This document shows positions 43,001-51,974 of a DNA stretch of 64,000 bases, piece after piece. The notes below the pieces were generated by a model. It made no database searches. It had not been told where the DNA came from and saw only the letters and a list, made by a program, of their open reading frames with translations. Origin of the DNA: RPQJ01 sp963712815 (GTDB taxonomy: Bacteria; Pseudomonadota; Gammaproteobacteria; Steroidobacterales; Steroidobacteraceae); contig CAVQJL010000007.1 of the NCBI GenBank assembly GCA_963712815.1, forward strand, positions 1 to 64,000. The letters run 5' to 3'. Within the stretch, counting starts at the first letter, position 1. Each line of letters opens with the position of its first letter. The position numbers and the translations under genes are program-made.

Positions 43001-44034
43001 CAGGCGACTCCTTTTCGCCGGAACGCGGCCACCAGCTCGATGAGCAGGGCCTCGACGACCAGCTGCGGCGCCGCGGAGCCCTCGAGCAGCCGGCGGCATT
43101 CTCGCAGCCGGTCCACGAACCGGAATGCGGCGCTCATGTTCACTTCGCCAGCCGCCCTTTGCAACTGCTGGCCGCCCGGAATTTCGACGCGCGTCGCATC
43201 CTGCACGAGGCGGCTGCGCAACAGGGCCGACAGCCAGGTCTCGAGCCAGTCGAGCCGCGCACCGAGTCCCTCTCCGATCATTTCCGCGGCAGCGCGCGTG
43301 ATTTCGGCGCGTCCCGCCAGCAAATCCGCGAGCAGGTCCGACATCTGCGACTGCAGCGCCGCGTAGTGCGGTGCAAGGCCTGCGGCCGCGAGCGGCGCCC
43401 CGCCCGCCAGGTTCAGCAGACCAGGCGGCGCTTCCGTGCCGAGTTCCGTGCGCAGCCAGTCGAGCGCGTCCTCCGCGGCCGGTCGCGGGACCTCGATCCT
43501 CTGGCAACGGCTGCGCAGGGTCGCGGCCAGCCGGGATGGACGTGCGGTCACCAGGACCAGCAGGGTGCGCGGCGCCGGCTCCTCGAGCGTCTTCAGAAAG
43601 GCGTTCTGGGCGCTCGTCGTCATCAGGTCGGCGGGCGCCACGAGCGCGATCCGGTACCCGCCACGCAGGCTGGTCATGGCGAGTTGCTCACAGGCGTCGC
43701 GCACCGCATCCACGCCGATGGACTTGCGATCCTCGGGTCGCCTCAGCCAGTGCAGGTCGGGATGCGACCCAGCGCGACTCAGGGCGCAGTCGACACACTG
43801 GCCGCACGGCACGAGGCCGGGGCCCGGCCGGCCACACAACAGACCAGCGGCGAGCACGGCCGCGAATCGCTCCTTGCCCAGCCCGTCGGCGCCGTGCAGC
43901 AGCAAGGCGTGCGGCATTCGCCCGCCGGCGAGCGCACCAGCAAGGCGCAAGCGCGCGCCCTCATGCCAGGGCAGGTACTCGAGAGGCACCGTGGCCCCAC
44001 CTTCCGGAACCGGAACGGCGGTCACCGCGAGCAC
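43000..44034 (-). CDS. holB: DNA polymerase III subunit delta prime
   Basis: A 344-residue clamp-loader subunit. It has HALLLHGADGLGKERFAAVL (P-loop relic), the zinc-binding Cys group (LLCG ... PCGQCVDCAL), GVDAVRDACEQL, AQNAFLKTLEEPAP and LRSRCQRIEVPRP (arginine finger region). It acts in the tau/delta/delta-prime complex that loads the sliding clamp. The start at 44034 overlaps the tmk stop by 13 bp. Normal length and location. Confidence 0.94.
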   Translation of the reverse strand: MLAVTAVPVPEGGATVPLEYLPWHEGARLRLAGALAGGRMPHALLLHGADGLGKERFAAVLAAGLLCGRPGPGLVPCGQCVDCALSRAGSHPDLHWLRRPEDRKSIGVDAVRDACEQLAMTSLRGGYRIALVAPADLMTTSAQNAFLKTLEEPAPRTLLVLVTARPSRLAATLRSRCQRIEVPRPAAEDALDWLRTELGTEAPPGLLNLAGGAPLAAAGLAPHYAALQSQMSDLLADLLAGRAEITRAAAEMIGEGLGARLDWLETWLSALLRSRLVQDATRVEIPGGQQLQRAAGEVNMSAAFRFVDRLRECRRLLEGSAAPQLVVEALLIELVAAFRRKGVA

Positions 44035-44660
44035 TCCAGCAAGCGCTCGAGGTCCGCGCAGACGGCGACCGTCACCGCCTCCACAGTCGCGCTCGCATCG
44101 ACGACCCGGAAGCGTGCGGGCTCGCGCTGCGCAAGCTCGAGGTATGTCTCACGCACGCGCTCGAAGAACCCGCGCTGTTCGGTCTCGAACCGGTCGGGGC
44201 CGTCCGCCCCATTGCGATCCCTGGCGCGCGCGAGGCCGGACTCAACCGGGAGATCGAGCAGGATGGTCAGGTCCGGCAGAAGGTCGGCGTGCACGATCTG
44301 CACGAGCGCGTCGATCTGTGCCGTCGGCAGGCCGCGTCCGCCGCCCTGGTAGGCGTAGGTCGCGTCCGTGAAGCGGTCGCACAGCACCCAGGCGCCGCGA
44401 CGCATTGCCGGCAGCACGAGGTTCTCGAGGTGGGTGGCACGTGAAGCGAACATCAGCAGCAGCTCGCACGAGCGCGGCATCGGTTCGGCGACGCGCTCCA
44501 GCAGCATCTCGCGCAACCGCTCGGCACGCGGCGTTCCACCCGGCTCCCGGGTCACGACCGTTTCCACGCCACGCCCCTGCAACCAGGCCGCCGCGCGGGC
44601 GATCTGGGTGCTCTTGCCCGCTCCCTCGCCGCCCTCGAAGGTGATGAAACGACCCTGCAA
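44022..44660 (-). CDS. tmk: Thymidylate kinase
   Basis: A 212-residue kinase: P-loop FITFEGGEGAGKST, REPGGTPRAERLREMLLERV, CDRFTDATYAYQGGGRGL (DR motif and substrate loop) and the LID region ARARDRNGADGPDRFETEQ. It phosphorylates dTMP to dTDP. The TTG at 44660 starts one base after the mltG stop and directly before the conserved QGRFITFEGGEG; no ATG lies at a suitable place. Confidence 0.94.
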   Translation of the reverse strand: MQGRFITFEGGEGAGKSTQIARAAAWLQGRGVETVVTREPGGTPRAERLREMLLERVAEPMPRSCELLLMFASRATHLENLVLPAMRRGAWVLCDRFTDATYAYQGGGRGLPTAQIDALVQIVHADLLPDLTILLDLPVESGLARARDRNGADGPDRFETEQRGFFERVRETYLELAQREPARFRVVDASATVEAVTVAVCADLERLLECSR

Positions 44661-44661
44661 T

Positions 44662-45699
44662 TCAGCGCTCCGTCTGCCGCTTCCTGTACCGGACGAGGTA
44701 CCGCCGCACGGCAGCCTCGTGTTCGGCCAGTGTGCGCGAAAACTCGTGGCTGCCGTCCGGCAGGCCGGTCGCCACGAAGAAGATCTCACCGCGCTCGTCC
44801 GGGTTGACCGCGGCGCGGAGTGCCTCGGCGCCGGGCAGCGCGATCGGCGTCGGCGGCAGCCCGGGGCGCGTGTACGTATTGTACGGACCGTCGCGATCGA
44901 GGTCGGCACGACGCAGGTTGCCGTCGAAGCCCGCTCCGAGTCCGTAGATCACGGTCGGGTCGGTCTGGAGTCGCATGCCGCGTCGCAGTCGCAGCGTGAA
45001 CACGCCGGCGATGCGCGCGCGCTCGGAGGCGAGCGCCGTCTCCTTCTCGACGATCGATGCGAGAATCAGCGCCTCGTAGGGCGTCGTGATCGGCAAGCCG
45101 TCCGCGCGCGCCGCCCAGGCCGAGTCGAGCTCGCGCTTCATGCGCGCGCGCGCCTGGCGCAGGATCGCCACGTCGGCCGTGCCCTTCCCAAACAGGTACG
45201 TATCCGGGAAGAACAATCCCTCGGGGGCCGCGTCCGGCTCGCCCAGCAACGCCATGACGGCCTCGTCGCCCTCGCCCGCCAGTGTGTTGTCGAGATACGG
45301 ATTTCGCTCCAGAGCCGCACGCAGGCTGCGAAACGTCCAGCCTTCGACGATGGTGACGGCGTGGCGCACCACCGCCCCGGACTCGAACAGCCGCAACAGC
45401 TCGCGCGGCGTCGTGCCGGGCGCAATCTCGTACTCGCCTGCCTTGACGCGCGCATCCGCACCCGTGAGTCGCGCGTAGGCGCGCAACCAGTCCGGATGAT
45501 CGAGCACGCCGCGCGCCGCAAGGTCGCGCGCGGTCGCGGCGAACGGCTGGCCGCTTGGCACGTCGATCGTGAGCGCCGCCTCGCCGACGGCCAGCGGCCG
45601 ATCCATCCAGCGCTCGAACGCGACGTAGCCTGCGGCAACGACGAGAATGCCTGCCGCGAGCAGCCCGAGCAGCAGGGCCGCGAGCTTGCCCAAGCTCAC
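44662..45699 (-). CDS. mltG: Endolytic murein transglycosylase MltG (YceG)
   Basis: A 345-residue inner-membrane-anchored protein: membrane segment LAALLLGLLAAGILVVAAGY, a LysM-like stretch (VKAGEYEIAPGTTPRELLRL) and the YceG catalytic domain with EGLFFPDTYLF, ILASIVEKETALASERARIA (catalytic Glu) and LQTDPTVIYGLG. It cuts glycan strands during peptidoglycan synthesis and ends strand growth. Overlaps pabC by 4 bases. Confidence 0.94.
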   Translation of the reverse strand: MSLGKLAALLLGLLAAGILVVAAGYVAFERWMDRPLAVGEAALTIDVPSGQPFAATARDLAARGVLDHPDWLRAYARLTGADARVKAGEYEIAPGTTPRELLRLFESGAVVRHAVTIVEGWTFRSLRAALERNPYLDNTLAGEGDEAVMALLGEPDAAPEGLFFPDTYLFGKGTADVAILRQARARMKRELDSAWAARADGLPITTPYEALILASIVEKETALASERARIAGVFTLRLRRGMRLQTDPTVIYGLGAGFDGNLRRADLDRDGPYNTYTRPGLPPTPIALPGAEALRAAVNPDERGEIFFVATGLPDGSHEFSRTLAEHEAAVRRYLVRYRKRQTER

Positions 45700-46517
45700 T
45701 CGCCGGCTCGCGCCGTCCGTTCGAGCAATGCGCGCGTCACGACGCCGGGCGCTTCATAGCGCCGGATCCCGACCACCTCGCCCACCGGCCGCACGCCCGT
45801 GATGGCGTTGGTGAGGAACAGTTCGTCGGCGTCCTCGAGATCCGCCGCGTCGAGATCGGTGACTTCGGCCGGCAGCGCCAGTTCCTGCGCCGCGGCGAGG
45901 ACGATCCCGCGCATCACGCCCGCGACGCCGCAGTCGCGGATGTCCGGCGTCAGCAGCCGTCCGGCGCGCACGATGAAGAAATTGGCCGCGGTTGCACAGA
46001 CCAGCCGCCCATCCACCGAGGACATCAGGCCCTCGGCGATCGACGGGTCGCTCCATTCCGCGCAGGCCATCACCTGCTCGAGGCGGTTGAGGTGCTTCAG
46101 CCCGGCGAGGCGCGGATTCAGACCGAGCGGCGTTTCGCACAGCCGCAGCACGATGCCGGTGTCCGGGTCGTTGCGCGGCTTCGGGCCCGAGGACACCACG
46201 ATACGGGTCACCGCGGGATCGACCGGTGGCCGGTAGCTGCGCGGACCGGGGCCGCGCGTCACGACGATCTTCACGGATCCCGTGCCGAGCCCGGCGAGCG
46301 CCCGCTCGCATTCGAGGTCGAGCAGCGCGACGTCCGGCATCGGGATGCCGAGCCGGTGGCAACCCACGGCGAGACGTTCCATGTGGCGCGCGAAATTCTG
46401 CACCCGGCCGTTCGCGGCCGCCATCGTCTCAAACAGCCCGTCGCCGTACTGCAAGCCGCGGTCGTCCACCGAGATGGCCGAGGCCTCGACACCGTTCACC
46501 AGTCTCCGTCCAATCAT
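45696..46517 (-). CDS. pabC: Aminodeoxychorismate lyase
   Basis: A 273-residue fold-type IV PLP enzyme: VDDRGLQYGDGLFETMAAAN, KIVVTRGPGPRSYRPP, LGLNPRLAGLKHLNRLEQVM (Schiff-base Lys), SVDGRLVCATAANFFIVRAG and LFLTNAITGVRPVGEV. It releases pyruvate from aminodeoxychorismate to give p-aminobenzoate for folate. ATG 46517 overlaps the pabB stop. Confidence 0.92.
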   Translation of the reverse strand: MIGRRLVNGVEASAISVDDRGLQYGDGLFETMAAANGRVQNFARHMERLAVGCHRLGIPMPDVALLDLECERALAGLGTGSVKIVVTRGPGPRSYRPPVDPAVTRIVVSSGPKPRNDPDTGIVLRLCETPLGLNPRLAGLKHLNRLEQVMACAEWSDPSIAEGLMSSVDGRLVCATAANFFIVRAGRLLTPDIRDCGVAGVMRGIVLAAAQELALPAEVTDLDAADLEDADELFLTNAITGVRPVGEVVGIRRYEAPGVVTRALLERTARAGE

Positions 46518-47872
46518 GTCTCGCTCCCCAGTGCGCGCAGCAATCCGCGGGCCTTGGCCCGAGTTTCCGCCAATTCGGCCTCCGGACGCGAGTCCGCGAC
46601 GATCCCCGCGCCGGTGCGGAATCCGATCTCGTCGCCGCGCAGCGTGAGCGTGCGGATCAGGATGTTGAGATCGAGCGTGCCGTCGCAACCAAGGTAACCC
46701 ATCGAGCCGGTGTACGCGTCGCGCGGATCCGGCTCGAGCCCGGCCAGCAGTTCCATGCAGCGCACCTTCGGGCAGCCGGTGATCGTACCTCCCGGGAACA
46801 CCGCAGCCACGGCCTGGCCCGGCGTCACGTCCTCGCGCAATTCGCCGCTCACGTTCGAGACGATGTGATGCACGGTCGTGTAGCTCTCGATGGTCATGTA
46901 CTCGTCCACTCTAACGGTGCCACCGCGGCAGATGCGCCCCAGGTCGTTGCGCTCGAGGTCCACCAGCATGACGTGCTCGGCGCGCTCCTTCTCGTTGAGT
47001 TCGAGCTCGACACGCAGGCTCGCGTCACGCGCCCGGGTCGCTCCACGCGGCCGCGTGCCCGCGATGGGCCGCGTGCTGGCCATGCGCCCCTCGATTCGCA
47101 GCAGCCGCTCCGGCGAGGAGCTCAGCACAGTGAAGTCCGGCAGTCGCGCACTGCCGGCGAAGGGCGCCGGGTTGGCAGCCCGCAGGCGTCGGTAGAGTCC
47201 GGCCGCGCCGATGCCGGACGGCAACCGTGCCCGCCAGCCGCGCGACAGGTTGGCCTGGTACACGTCCCCGGCGGCTATCGCTTCGAGGATGACCTCGACG
47301 CCGTCCCGGAAGCGGTCCGGCGCGTCCTCCTCCATCAGCAGAGTCAGGGGACCCGCAACCGGGGGCGAGCCGTCGGCCGCATCGGCGACGTCGGCATCGA
47401 GTTCCGCCTCCAGCGTCTTCGCGGCTCGCGACTCGGCGCAAGCCACGACCTCCCCGGTCAGCCGGTCCCGCACGACGGCGCCGTGCATGCGCCAGGCCAG
47501 GGCGCGTGGCAAACGGGATTCGCGCAGGCGAAGGCGGGGCTCGATTTCCCCAGCCAGTTCGTAGCCGAGGTAGACGAACCAGCCGCCCGAGAACGGCAAG
47601 GCGTCCGAAGCCTGTTCCGCGCCTCGTTCGGACGACCACCATGCATCGAGGCTGCCGAGGAAAGAGCGTCCGCCCGCCGGGCCGCAAGGCCCGTCGAGCG
47701 ATCCGTCCGGTCGCAGTTGCAGCTGCTGTCCCGGCAGCGCGAACAGGACGTCGTAGCGACCGAGCCGGGCGGCGCCGCCGACGCTTTCGAGCAGCACCGG
47801 ATAGCGATCGGGATGCCGTTCGTGCAGACGCAGCAGCAGGTCCGGAGCCAGGGCTCCGAGCGAGCGCCTCAC
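46514..47872 (-). CDS. pabB: Aminodeoxychorismate synthase component I
   Basis: A 452-residue chorismate-using enzyme: GWFVYLGYELAGEIEPRL, IAAGDVYQANLSRGWRARLP, SSSPERLLRIEG, AEHVMLVDLERNDLGRICRG and VFPGGTITGCPKVRCMELLA. It aminates chorismate for folate synthesis, with PabC next to it. One oddity: the loop that holds nucleophilic Lys274 in E. coli PabB (PIKGT) reads PIAGT here (Ala271), as in anthranilate synthase. GTG start overlapping the fabF stop by 4 bases. Confidence 0.9.
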   Translation of the reverse strand: MRRSLGALAPDLLLRLHERHPDRYPVLLESVGGAARLGRYDVLFALPGQQLQLRPDGSLDGPCGPAGGRSFLGSLDAWWSSERGAEQASDALPFSGGWFVYLGYELAGEIEPRLRLRESRLPRALAWRMHGAVVRDRLTGEVVACAESRAAKTLEAELDADVADAADGSPPVAGPLTLLMEEDAPDRFRDGVEVILEAIAAGDVYQANLSRGWRARLPSGIGAAGLYRRLRAANPAPFAGSARLPDFTVLSSSPERLLRIEGRMASTRPIAGTRPRGATRARDASLRVELELNEKERAEHVMLVDLERNDLGRICRGGTVRVDEYMTIESYTTVHHIVSNVSGELREDVTPGQAVAAVFPGGTITGCPKVRCMELLAGLEPDPRDAYTGSMGYLGCDGTLDLNILIRTLTLRGDEIGFRTGAGIVADSRPEAELAETRAKARGLLRALGSET

Positions 47873-49113
47873 CGCAACGCGCGAAACACCAGGCTCCCGT
47901 TGGTGCCGCCGAACCCGAATGAGTTCGACAGCGCCACGCTCAGGGGCACCTCGCGCGCGGTGTGCGGCACGTAGTCGAGGTCGCAGGCCGGGTCGGGGTT
48001 GTCGAGGTTGATGGTCGGCGGAAGTCGGCCGTCCCGAATCGCAAGGATCGAGAAGATCGCCTCGACCGCACCCGCGGCGCCCAGCAGGTGGCCGGTCATG
48101 GACTTGGTGGAACTGACCGCGACCCGGTAGGCGTGATCGCCGAGGGCGCGCTTGATCGCCACCGTCTCGGCGCGGTCGCCAAGTTCGGTCGAGGTCGCAT
48201 GCGCATTGATGTAGCCCACCGCCTCCACCGCGACGCCGGCATCGCGAATCGCATTCACCATGGCGAGGCGCGCACCCTCGCCGTCTTCCGGCGGGGCGGT
48301 GATGTGGTGGGCGTCGCCGCTCATCCCGAAGCCGGCGAACTCCGCGTAGATCCGCGCCCCGCGCGCCCGTGCGTGCTCGTACTCCTCGAGAACGATCGCC
48401 CCGGCGCCTTCCGCCATGACGAAGCCGTCGCGGTCGCGGTCCCACGGCCGGCTGGCACGTTCCGGCGCGTCGTTGCGCAACGAGAGCGCCCGGGCCTGGC
48501 CGAAGCTGCCGAGGCCGAGCGGCGTGAACGCCATTTCCGAGCCGCCGGCGACCATCACGTCGGCATCGCCATACTGGATCGTGCGTGCCGCGATGCCGAT
48601 GGAGTGCGTGGAGGTCGTGCAGGCCGTGACCAGGGCGAGATTCGGCCCGCGCATGCCGAAGTGGATCGACACCTGCCCGGCTGCTGCGTTGATGATGCTG
48701 CCGGGGATGAAGAACGGGGAGATCTTGCGCGGCGTGTGCGACTCGAGCCACTTGGCCGTGGTCTCTTCGATCGTGCTCAGGCCGCCGATGCCCGCGCCCA
48801 TTGCGACGCCGACCCGCGGCGAGTTCGCCTCGTTCACCTCGATGCCCGAGTCCGTCACGGCCTGGACCGCCGCCGCGAAGCCGAAAGGCACGAACGGGTC
48901 GAACTTGCGCACGTCCTTTGCGGACATGTAGTCCTCGGCATTGAAGCCGGCGACTTCCCCGCCGATGTGAACCGGGAACGCTGTCGTGTCGAGCTTGGTC
49001 AGGGTGGCAATGCCGCTGCGACCGTTGCACACGGCGTCCCAGGCGGACGCCACTGTGCTGCCGAGCGGGGACACGATGCCAAGTCCTGTGACGACGACCT
49101 TGCGCTTCGTCAA
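47869..49113 (-). CDS. fabF: 3-oxoacyl-ACP synthase II
   Basis: A 414-residue condensing enzyme with the Cys-His-His triad: Cys165 in LVTACTTSTH, His305 in INAHATSTELGD and His342 in SMTGHLLGAAGAVE. FGFGGTNGSLVF closes the sequence. It extends acyl-ACP with malonyl-ACP. TTG start at 49113 with GGGGGGACG upstream. Standard neighbour of acpP. Confidence 0.96.
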   Translation of the reverse strand: MTKRKVVVTGLGIVSPLGSTVASAWDAVCNGRSGIATLTKLDTTAFPVHIGGEVAGFNAEDYMSAKDVRKFDPFVPFGFAAAVQAVTDSGIEVNEANSPRVGVAMGAGIGGLSTIEETTAKWLESHTPRKISPFFIPGSIINAAAGQVSIHFGMRGPNLALVTACTTSTHSIGIAARTIQYGDADVMVAGGSEMAFTPLGLGSFGQARALSLRNDAPERASRPWDRDRDGFVMAEGAGAIVLEEYEHARARGARIYAEFAGFGMSGDAHHITAPPEDGEGARLAMVNAIRDAGVAVEAVGYINAHATSTELGDRAETVAIKRALGDHAYRVAVSSTKSMTGHLLGAAGAVEAIFSILAIRDGRLPPTINLDNPDPACDLDYVPHTAREVPLSVALSNSFGFGGTNGSLVFRALR

Positions 49114-49188
49114 GCTGCGTCCCCCCTGGCTGGGCACGATTGCAGAAATGGCCGCGACCGCCCTCCGTGGCGGCACGGGGCCGAGCGG

Positions 49189-49431
49189 TCAGGCCTGGCT
49201 GCGACGCTCGTTGATGTAGTCGATCGCCTGCTGGACAGTGGTGATCTTCTCGGCATCCTCGTCCGGGATCTCCGTCTCGAACTCCTCCTCGAGCGCCATG
49301 ACGAGTTCGACCGTGTCGAGCGAGTCGGCGCCGAGATCGTCGACGAAGGACGAATCGTTGGTGACTTCCTCTTCCTTGACCCCCAGCTGCTCGGCAACGA
49401 TCGCCTTCACCCGTTGTTCGATACTGCTCAT
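49189..49431 (-). CDS. acpP: Acyl carrier protein
   Basis: An 80-residue acidic ACP: MSSIEQRVKAIVAEQLGVKE, the phosphopantetheine site DDLGADSLDTVELVMALEEE with Ser37 modified, and TEIPDEDAEKITTVQQAIDY. Carrier of growing chains in fatty acid synthesis. Lies between fabG and fabF with separate spacers on both sides, as is usual for this highly expressed gene. Confidence 0.97.
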   Translation of the reverse strand: MSSIEQRVKAIVAEQLGVKEEEVTNDSSFVDDLGADSLDTVELVMALEEEFETEIPDEDAEKITTVQQAIDYINERRSQA

Positions 49432-49549
49432 GTTCTTTGGAGTCCTATGTGAAATACGAATCCTGCCGGCCCTCCAACGTGGGCGCCCGGCATGGGGCGC
49501 GTATTCTAAGTTAAGGGCCGGATGGGGTCCAATGGACCCAAAAGCCCTT

Positions 49550-50308
49550 CTAGATCATGTACATCCCGCCGTTGACGTGCAGCGTCTCGCCGGTGATGTA
49601 GGCCGCCCGGGGCGAGGCAAGGAAGGCAACCGCGTGGGCGATGTCCTCCGGCGAGCCGAGCCGTCCGAGGGGCACCTGGTCGAGCAGCGCGGCCCGGGCG
49701 CCTTCGGCAAGCGAATCGGTCATGTCGGTGACTATGAAGCCCGGCGCCACCACGTTCACCGTGATGCCGCGTGAGCCCACCTCGCGGGCCAGGCTCTTGC
49801 TGAAGCCGATCATGCCGGCCTTCGCGGCAGCGTAATTCGCCTGGCCGGCATTGCCCATCACGCCCACGACCGAGGCGATGTTGATGATGCGGCCTCGACG
49901 GGCCTTCATCATCCCGCGCATGACCGCCTTGCTCGTGCGGTACACAGCCGACAGGTCCGTCTCGATGACCGTGCGCCAGTCCTCGGCGCTCATCCGCAGC
50001 AGCAGCCCGTCGCGGGTCACGCCGGCGTTGTTGACCAGGATCGACGGCGTGCCCTCGCGCGCCTCGATCTCCTTGAAGCACGACTCGACCGACTCGCCGT
50101 TCGCGACGTCCAGCACGACGCCGCGACCCGTGACGCCCGCCGCCGCCAGCGCCTCGTCGATCCCGCCCGCACCCGCCGCGCTCGTCGCCGACCCGATGAC
50201 GCGTGCGCCGCGCCGGCCGAGTTCGAGCGCGATCTCGCGGCCGATGCCGCGTGATGCACCGGTGACGACCGCGAGTTCATTGGCCAGTTCGGAGGTGTGC
50301 TCAGGCAT
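49550..50308 (-). CDS. fabG: 3-oxoacyl-ACP reductase
   Basis: A 252-residue SDR: AVVTGASRGIGREIALELGR (NADPH loop), LVNNAGVTRDGLLLRM, IINIASVVGVMGNAGQANYA with the Ser-Tyr-Lys centre (ANYAAAKAG) and the end GETLHVNGGMYMI. Reduces 3-oxoacyl-ACP. It overlaps fabD by 8 bases. Confidence 0.95.
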   Translation of the reverse strand: MPEHTSELANELAVVTGASRGIGREIALELGRRGARVIGSATSAAGAGGIDEALAAAGVTGRGVVLDVANGESVESCFKEIEAREGTPSILVNNAGVTRDGLLLRMSAEDWRTVIETDLSAVYRTSKAVMRGMMKARRGRIINIASVVGVMGNAGQANYAAAKAGMIGFSKSLAREVGSRGITVNVVAPGFIVTDMTDSLAEGARAALLDQVPLGRLGSPEDIAHAVAFLASPRAAYITGETLHVNGGMYMI

Positions 50309-51254
50309 GTTGTTTCTCCGCGCAGGTGGACAGCGCCGCCGCCAGGCTGTCCGGATCGTCCACCGGCAGCATGTGCAATTCCGGGCGTCGCTCGATGCGG
50401 CGATTGAGCGCGGTGAGGACCTTGCCGGGCCCGCATTCCACGATCGTCGTGACGCCGGTCGCGAGCATGGCCCGCACGGTATCGGCCCAGCGCACCGGCT
50501 CGTGGAGCTGTTCGGTGAGCGAGCGACGGATGCCGTCCGGGCTCGCGTGCGTTTTGACTCCGACCGTGTACACGGCCGGCACCCCGGGCATGCGGACGTC
50601 CACGTCTTCGAGTCGCTCGGCGAGCCGCTGCGCCGCGCCGAGCATCAGGCGGCTGTGCGAGGGGACGCTGACCGGCAGGGCCACGGCGCGCTTGGCCCCA
50701 CGGGCCCGGGCGCCCTCGATGGCGCGTGCGACCGCCGTTGCGTGCCCCGCGATCACCACCTGCCCGGGCGCATTGAAGTTCACGGCCTGCACGACCTCGC
50801 CCTGCTCCGCATCGCGGCAGGCCGCCGCGACCTGTTCGTCGTCGAGCCCGAGGATCGCCGCCATCGCGCCTGTGCCGCGCGGCACGGCCTCCTGCATGAT
50901 CTGCCCACGGAATCTCACCAAGTCCACGGCGTCCTGGAAATCGAGCGCACCCGAGCAGACCAGGGCTGTGTATTCACCGAGGCTGTGGCCGGCCATCGCC
51001 GTGGGCCGCGGTCCGCCGCGCCGCGACCAGGCGCGCCATGTCGCCACGCCCGCCGCGAGCATGGCGGGCTGCGTCCGCTCCGTGCTGCCGAGATCCGCCT
51101 CGGGCCCCTGCTGGCAGAGCGCCCAGAGGTCGTAGCCGAGCACCGCGGACGCCTCGCCGAAGGTTTCCTGCACCACGGGCTCGGTGGCCGCGAGCGCCGC
51201 GAGCATGCCGACAGACTGCGAGCCCTGGCCGGGAAATACGAAAGCGAGCGACAT
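50301..51254 (-). CDS. fabD: Malonyl-CoA:ACP transacylase
   Basis: A 317-residue acyltransferase: FVFPGQGSQSVGMLAALAAT, nucleophile AMAGHSLGEYTALVCSG, RGQIMQEAVPRGTGAMAAIL, catalytic His in VPSHSRLM and ECGPGKVL. Moves malonyl groups from CoA to ACP. ATG 51254 fits the conserved start; the longer reading to 51284 is not needed. fabH and plsX are not beside it here: a rhombosortase gene is. Confidence 0.94.
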   Translation of the reverse strand: MSLAFVFPGQGSQSVGMLAALAATEPVVQETFGEASAVLGYDLWALCQQGPEADLGSTERTQPAMLAAGVATWRAWSRRGGPRPTAMAGHSLGEYTALVCSGALDFQDAVDLVRFRGQIMQEAVPRGTGAMAAILGLDDEQVAAACRDAEQGEVVQAVNFNAPGQVVIAGHATAVARAIEGARARGAKRAVALPVSVPSHSRLMLGAAQRLAERLEDVDVRMPGVPAVYTVGVKTHASPDGIRRSLTEQLHEPVRWADTVRAMLATGVTTIVECGPGKVLTALNRRIERRPELHMLPVDDPDSLAAALSTCAEKQHA

Positions 51255-51296
51255 GAGCGTGAACCCCGGTGACGCCGGCCCCATCCGGCCAGGCGA

Positions 51297-51902
51297 TTAT
51301 AGCGACGCGCTTGCAGGAGGCGGCCGCCGCGACAGGACCAGCGCGGCCACGAGCCCGCCGAGCGCTCCGTAGGTGTGCGCCTCGTGCACGACCGGCAGCG
51401 AAATGCTGCTTGCGGTGAACGGCAGCGCGCCCACCGAGTGCTCCCAGGCCAGCTTGGCCGCGAACAGGCCCGTCACCAGCCACGTGAGCGGATCGCGCGC
51501 GGACTGCAGCGAGGCAACGAGTCCGGCTGCCATGCAGCCGTGCAGCACGCCGGAGAACCCTACGTACCACTCGAGCCCGGGCTCGAGTAGAAGGAACCCC
51601 AGGCTGGTCGCGGCGGTCGAAGCGAGCAGGACGATCAGCCACTGGCGCGGCGTGTATTCGCGCGCGAACAGCCCCCAGACGATGACGACGCCGAGCACGT
51701 TCCAGCCGAGGTGGCGGAGGTCGGCGTGAACCAGGTGACCGGTCACGAGCCGCCAGGCCTCCCCGCCGAGCACGGCCTCACGCTCGTAGCGAAGCGCGGG
51801 CAGCATTGCGGACGCGGCCACGTGGATCAGCACCAGCGCGGCCACGAGGACCGCCGGCAACTGCCAGCCGCCGCGCGGGGCATTGTCGGGGCGAAAGCGC
51901 AA
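51297..51902 (-). CDS. rrtA: Rhombosortase (rhomboid family intramembrane protease)
   Basis: About 200 residues with six membrane segments: EAWRLVTGHLVHADLRHLGW (HxxxxHxxxN region), catalytic Ser in WYVGFSGVLHGCMAAG and catalytic His in VVHEAHTYGALGGLVAAL. Length and motifs fit rhombosortases, which process GlyGly-CTERM proteins that are secreted by the type II system. The start is uncertain; a TTG at 51902 is the best candidate. It is divergent from gspG, which supports a link to secretion, and follows on the same strand as fabD further downstream. Confidence 0.82.
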   Translation of the reverse strand: MRFRPDNAPRGGWQLPAVLVAALVLIHVAASAMLPALRYEREAVLGGEAWRLVTGHLVHADLRHLGWNVLGVVIVWGLFAREYTPRQWLIVLLASTAATSLGFLLLEPGLEWYVGFSGVLHGCMAAGLVASLQSARDPLTWLVTGLFAAKLAWEHSVGALPFTASSISLPVVHEAHTYGALGGLVAALVLSRRPPPASASL

Positions 51903-51974
51903 CCGTGACCACCGGGGCGAGGAGCCCGATTTGCTATGATGCGCCGAATGTACAGGCACGGAGCTACACACGCG

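Noticed and set aside
46514..49030. Long minus-strand open frame of about 840 codons extending pabB upstream through fabF
   Set aside because: The upstream half is Arg/Gly-rich shadow reading of fabF; pabB begins at the GTG overlapping the fabF stop.
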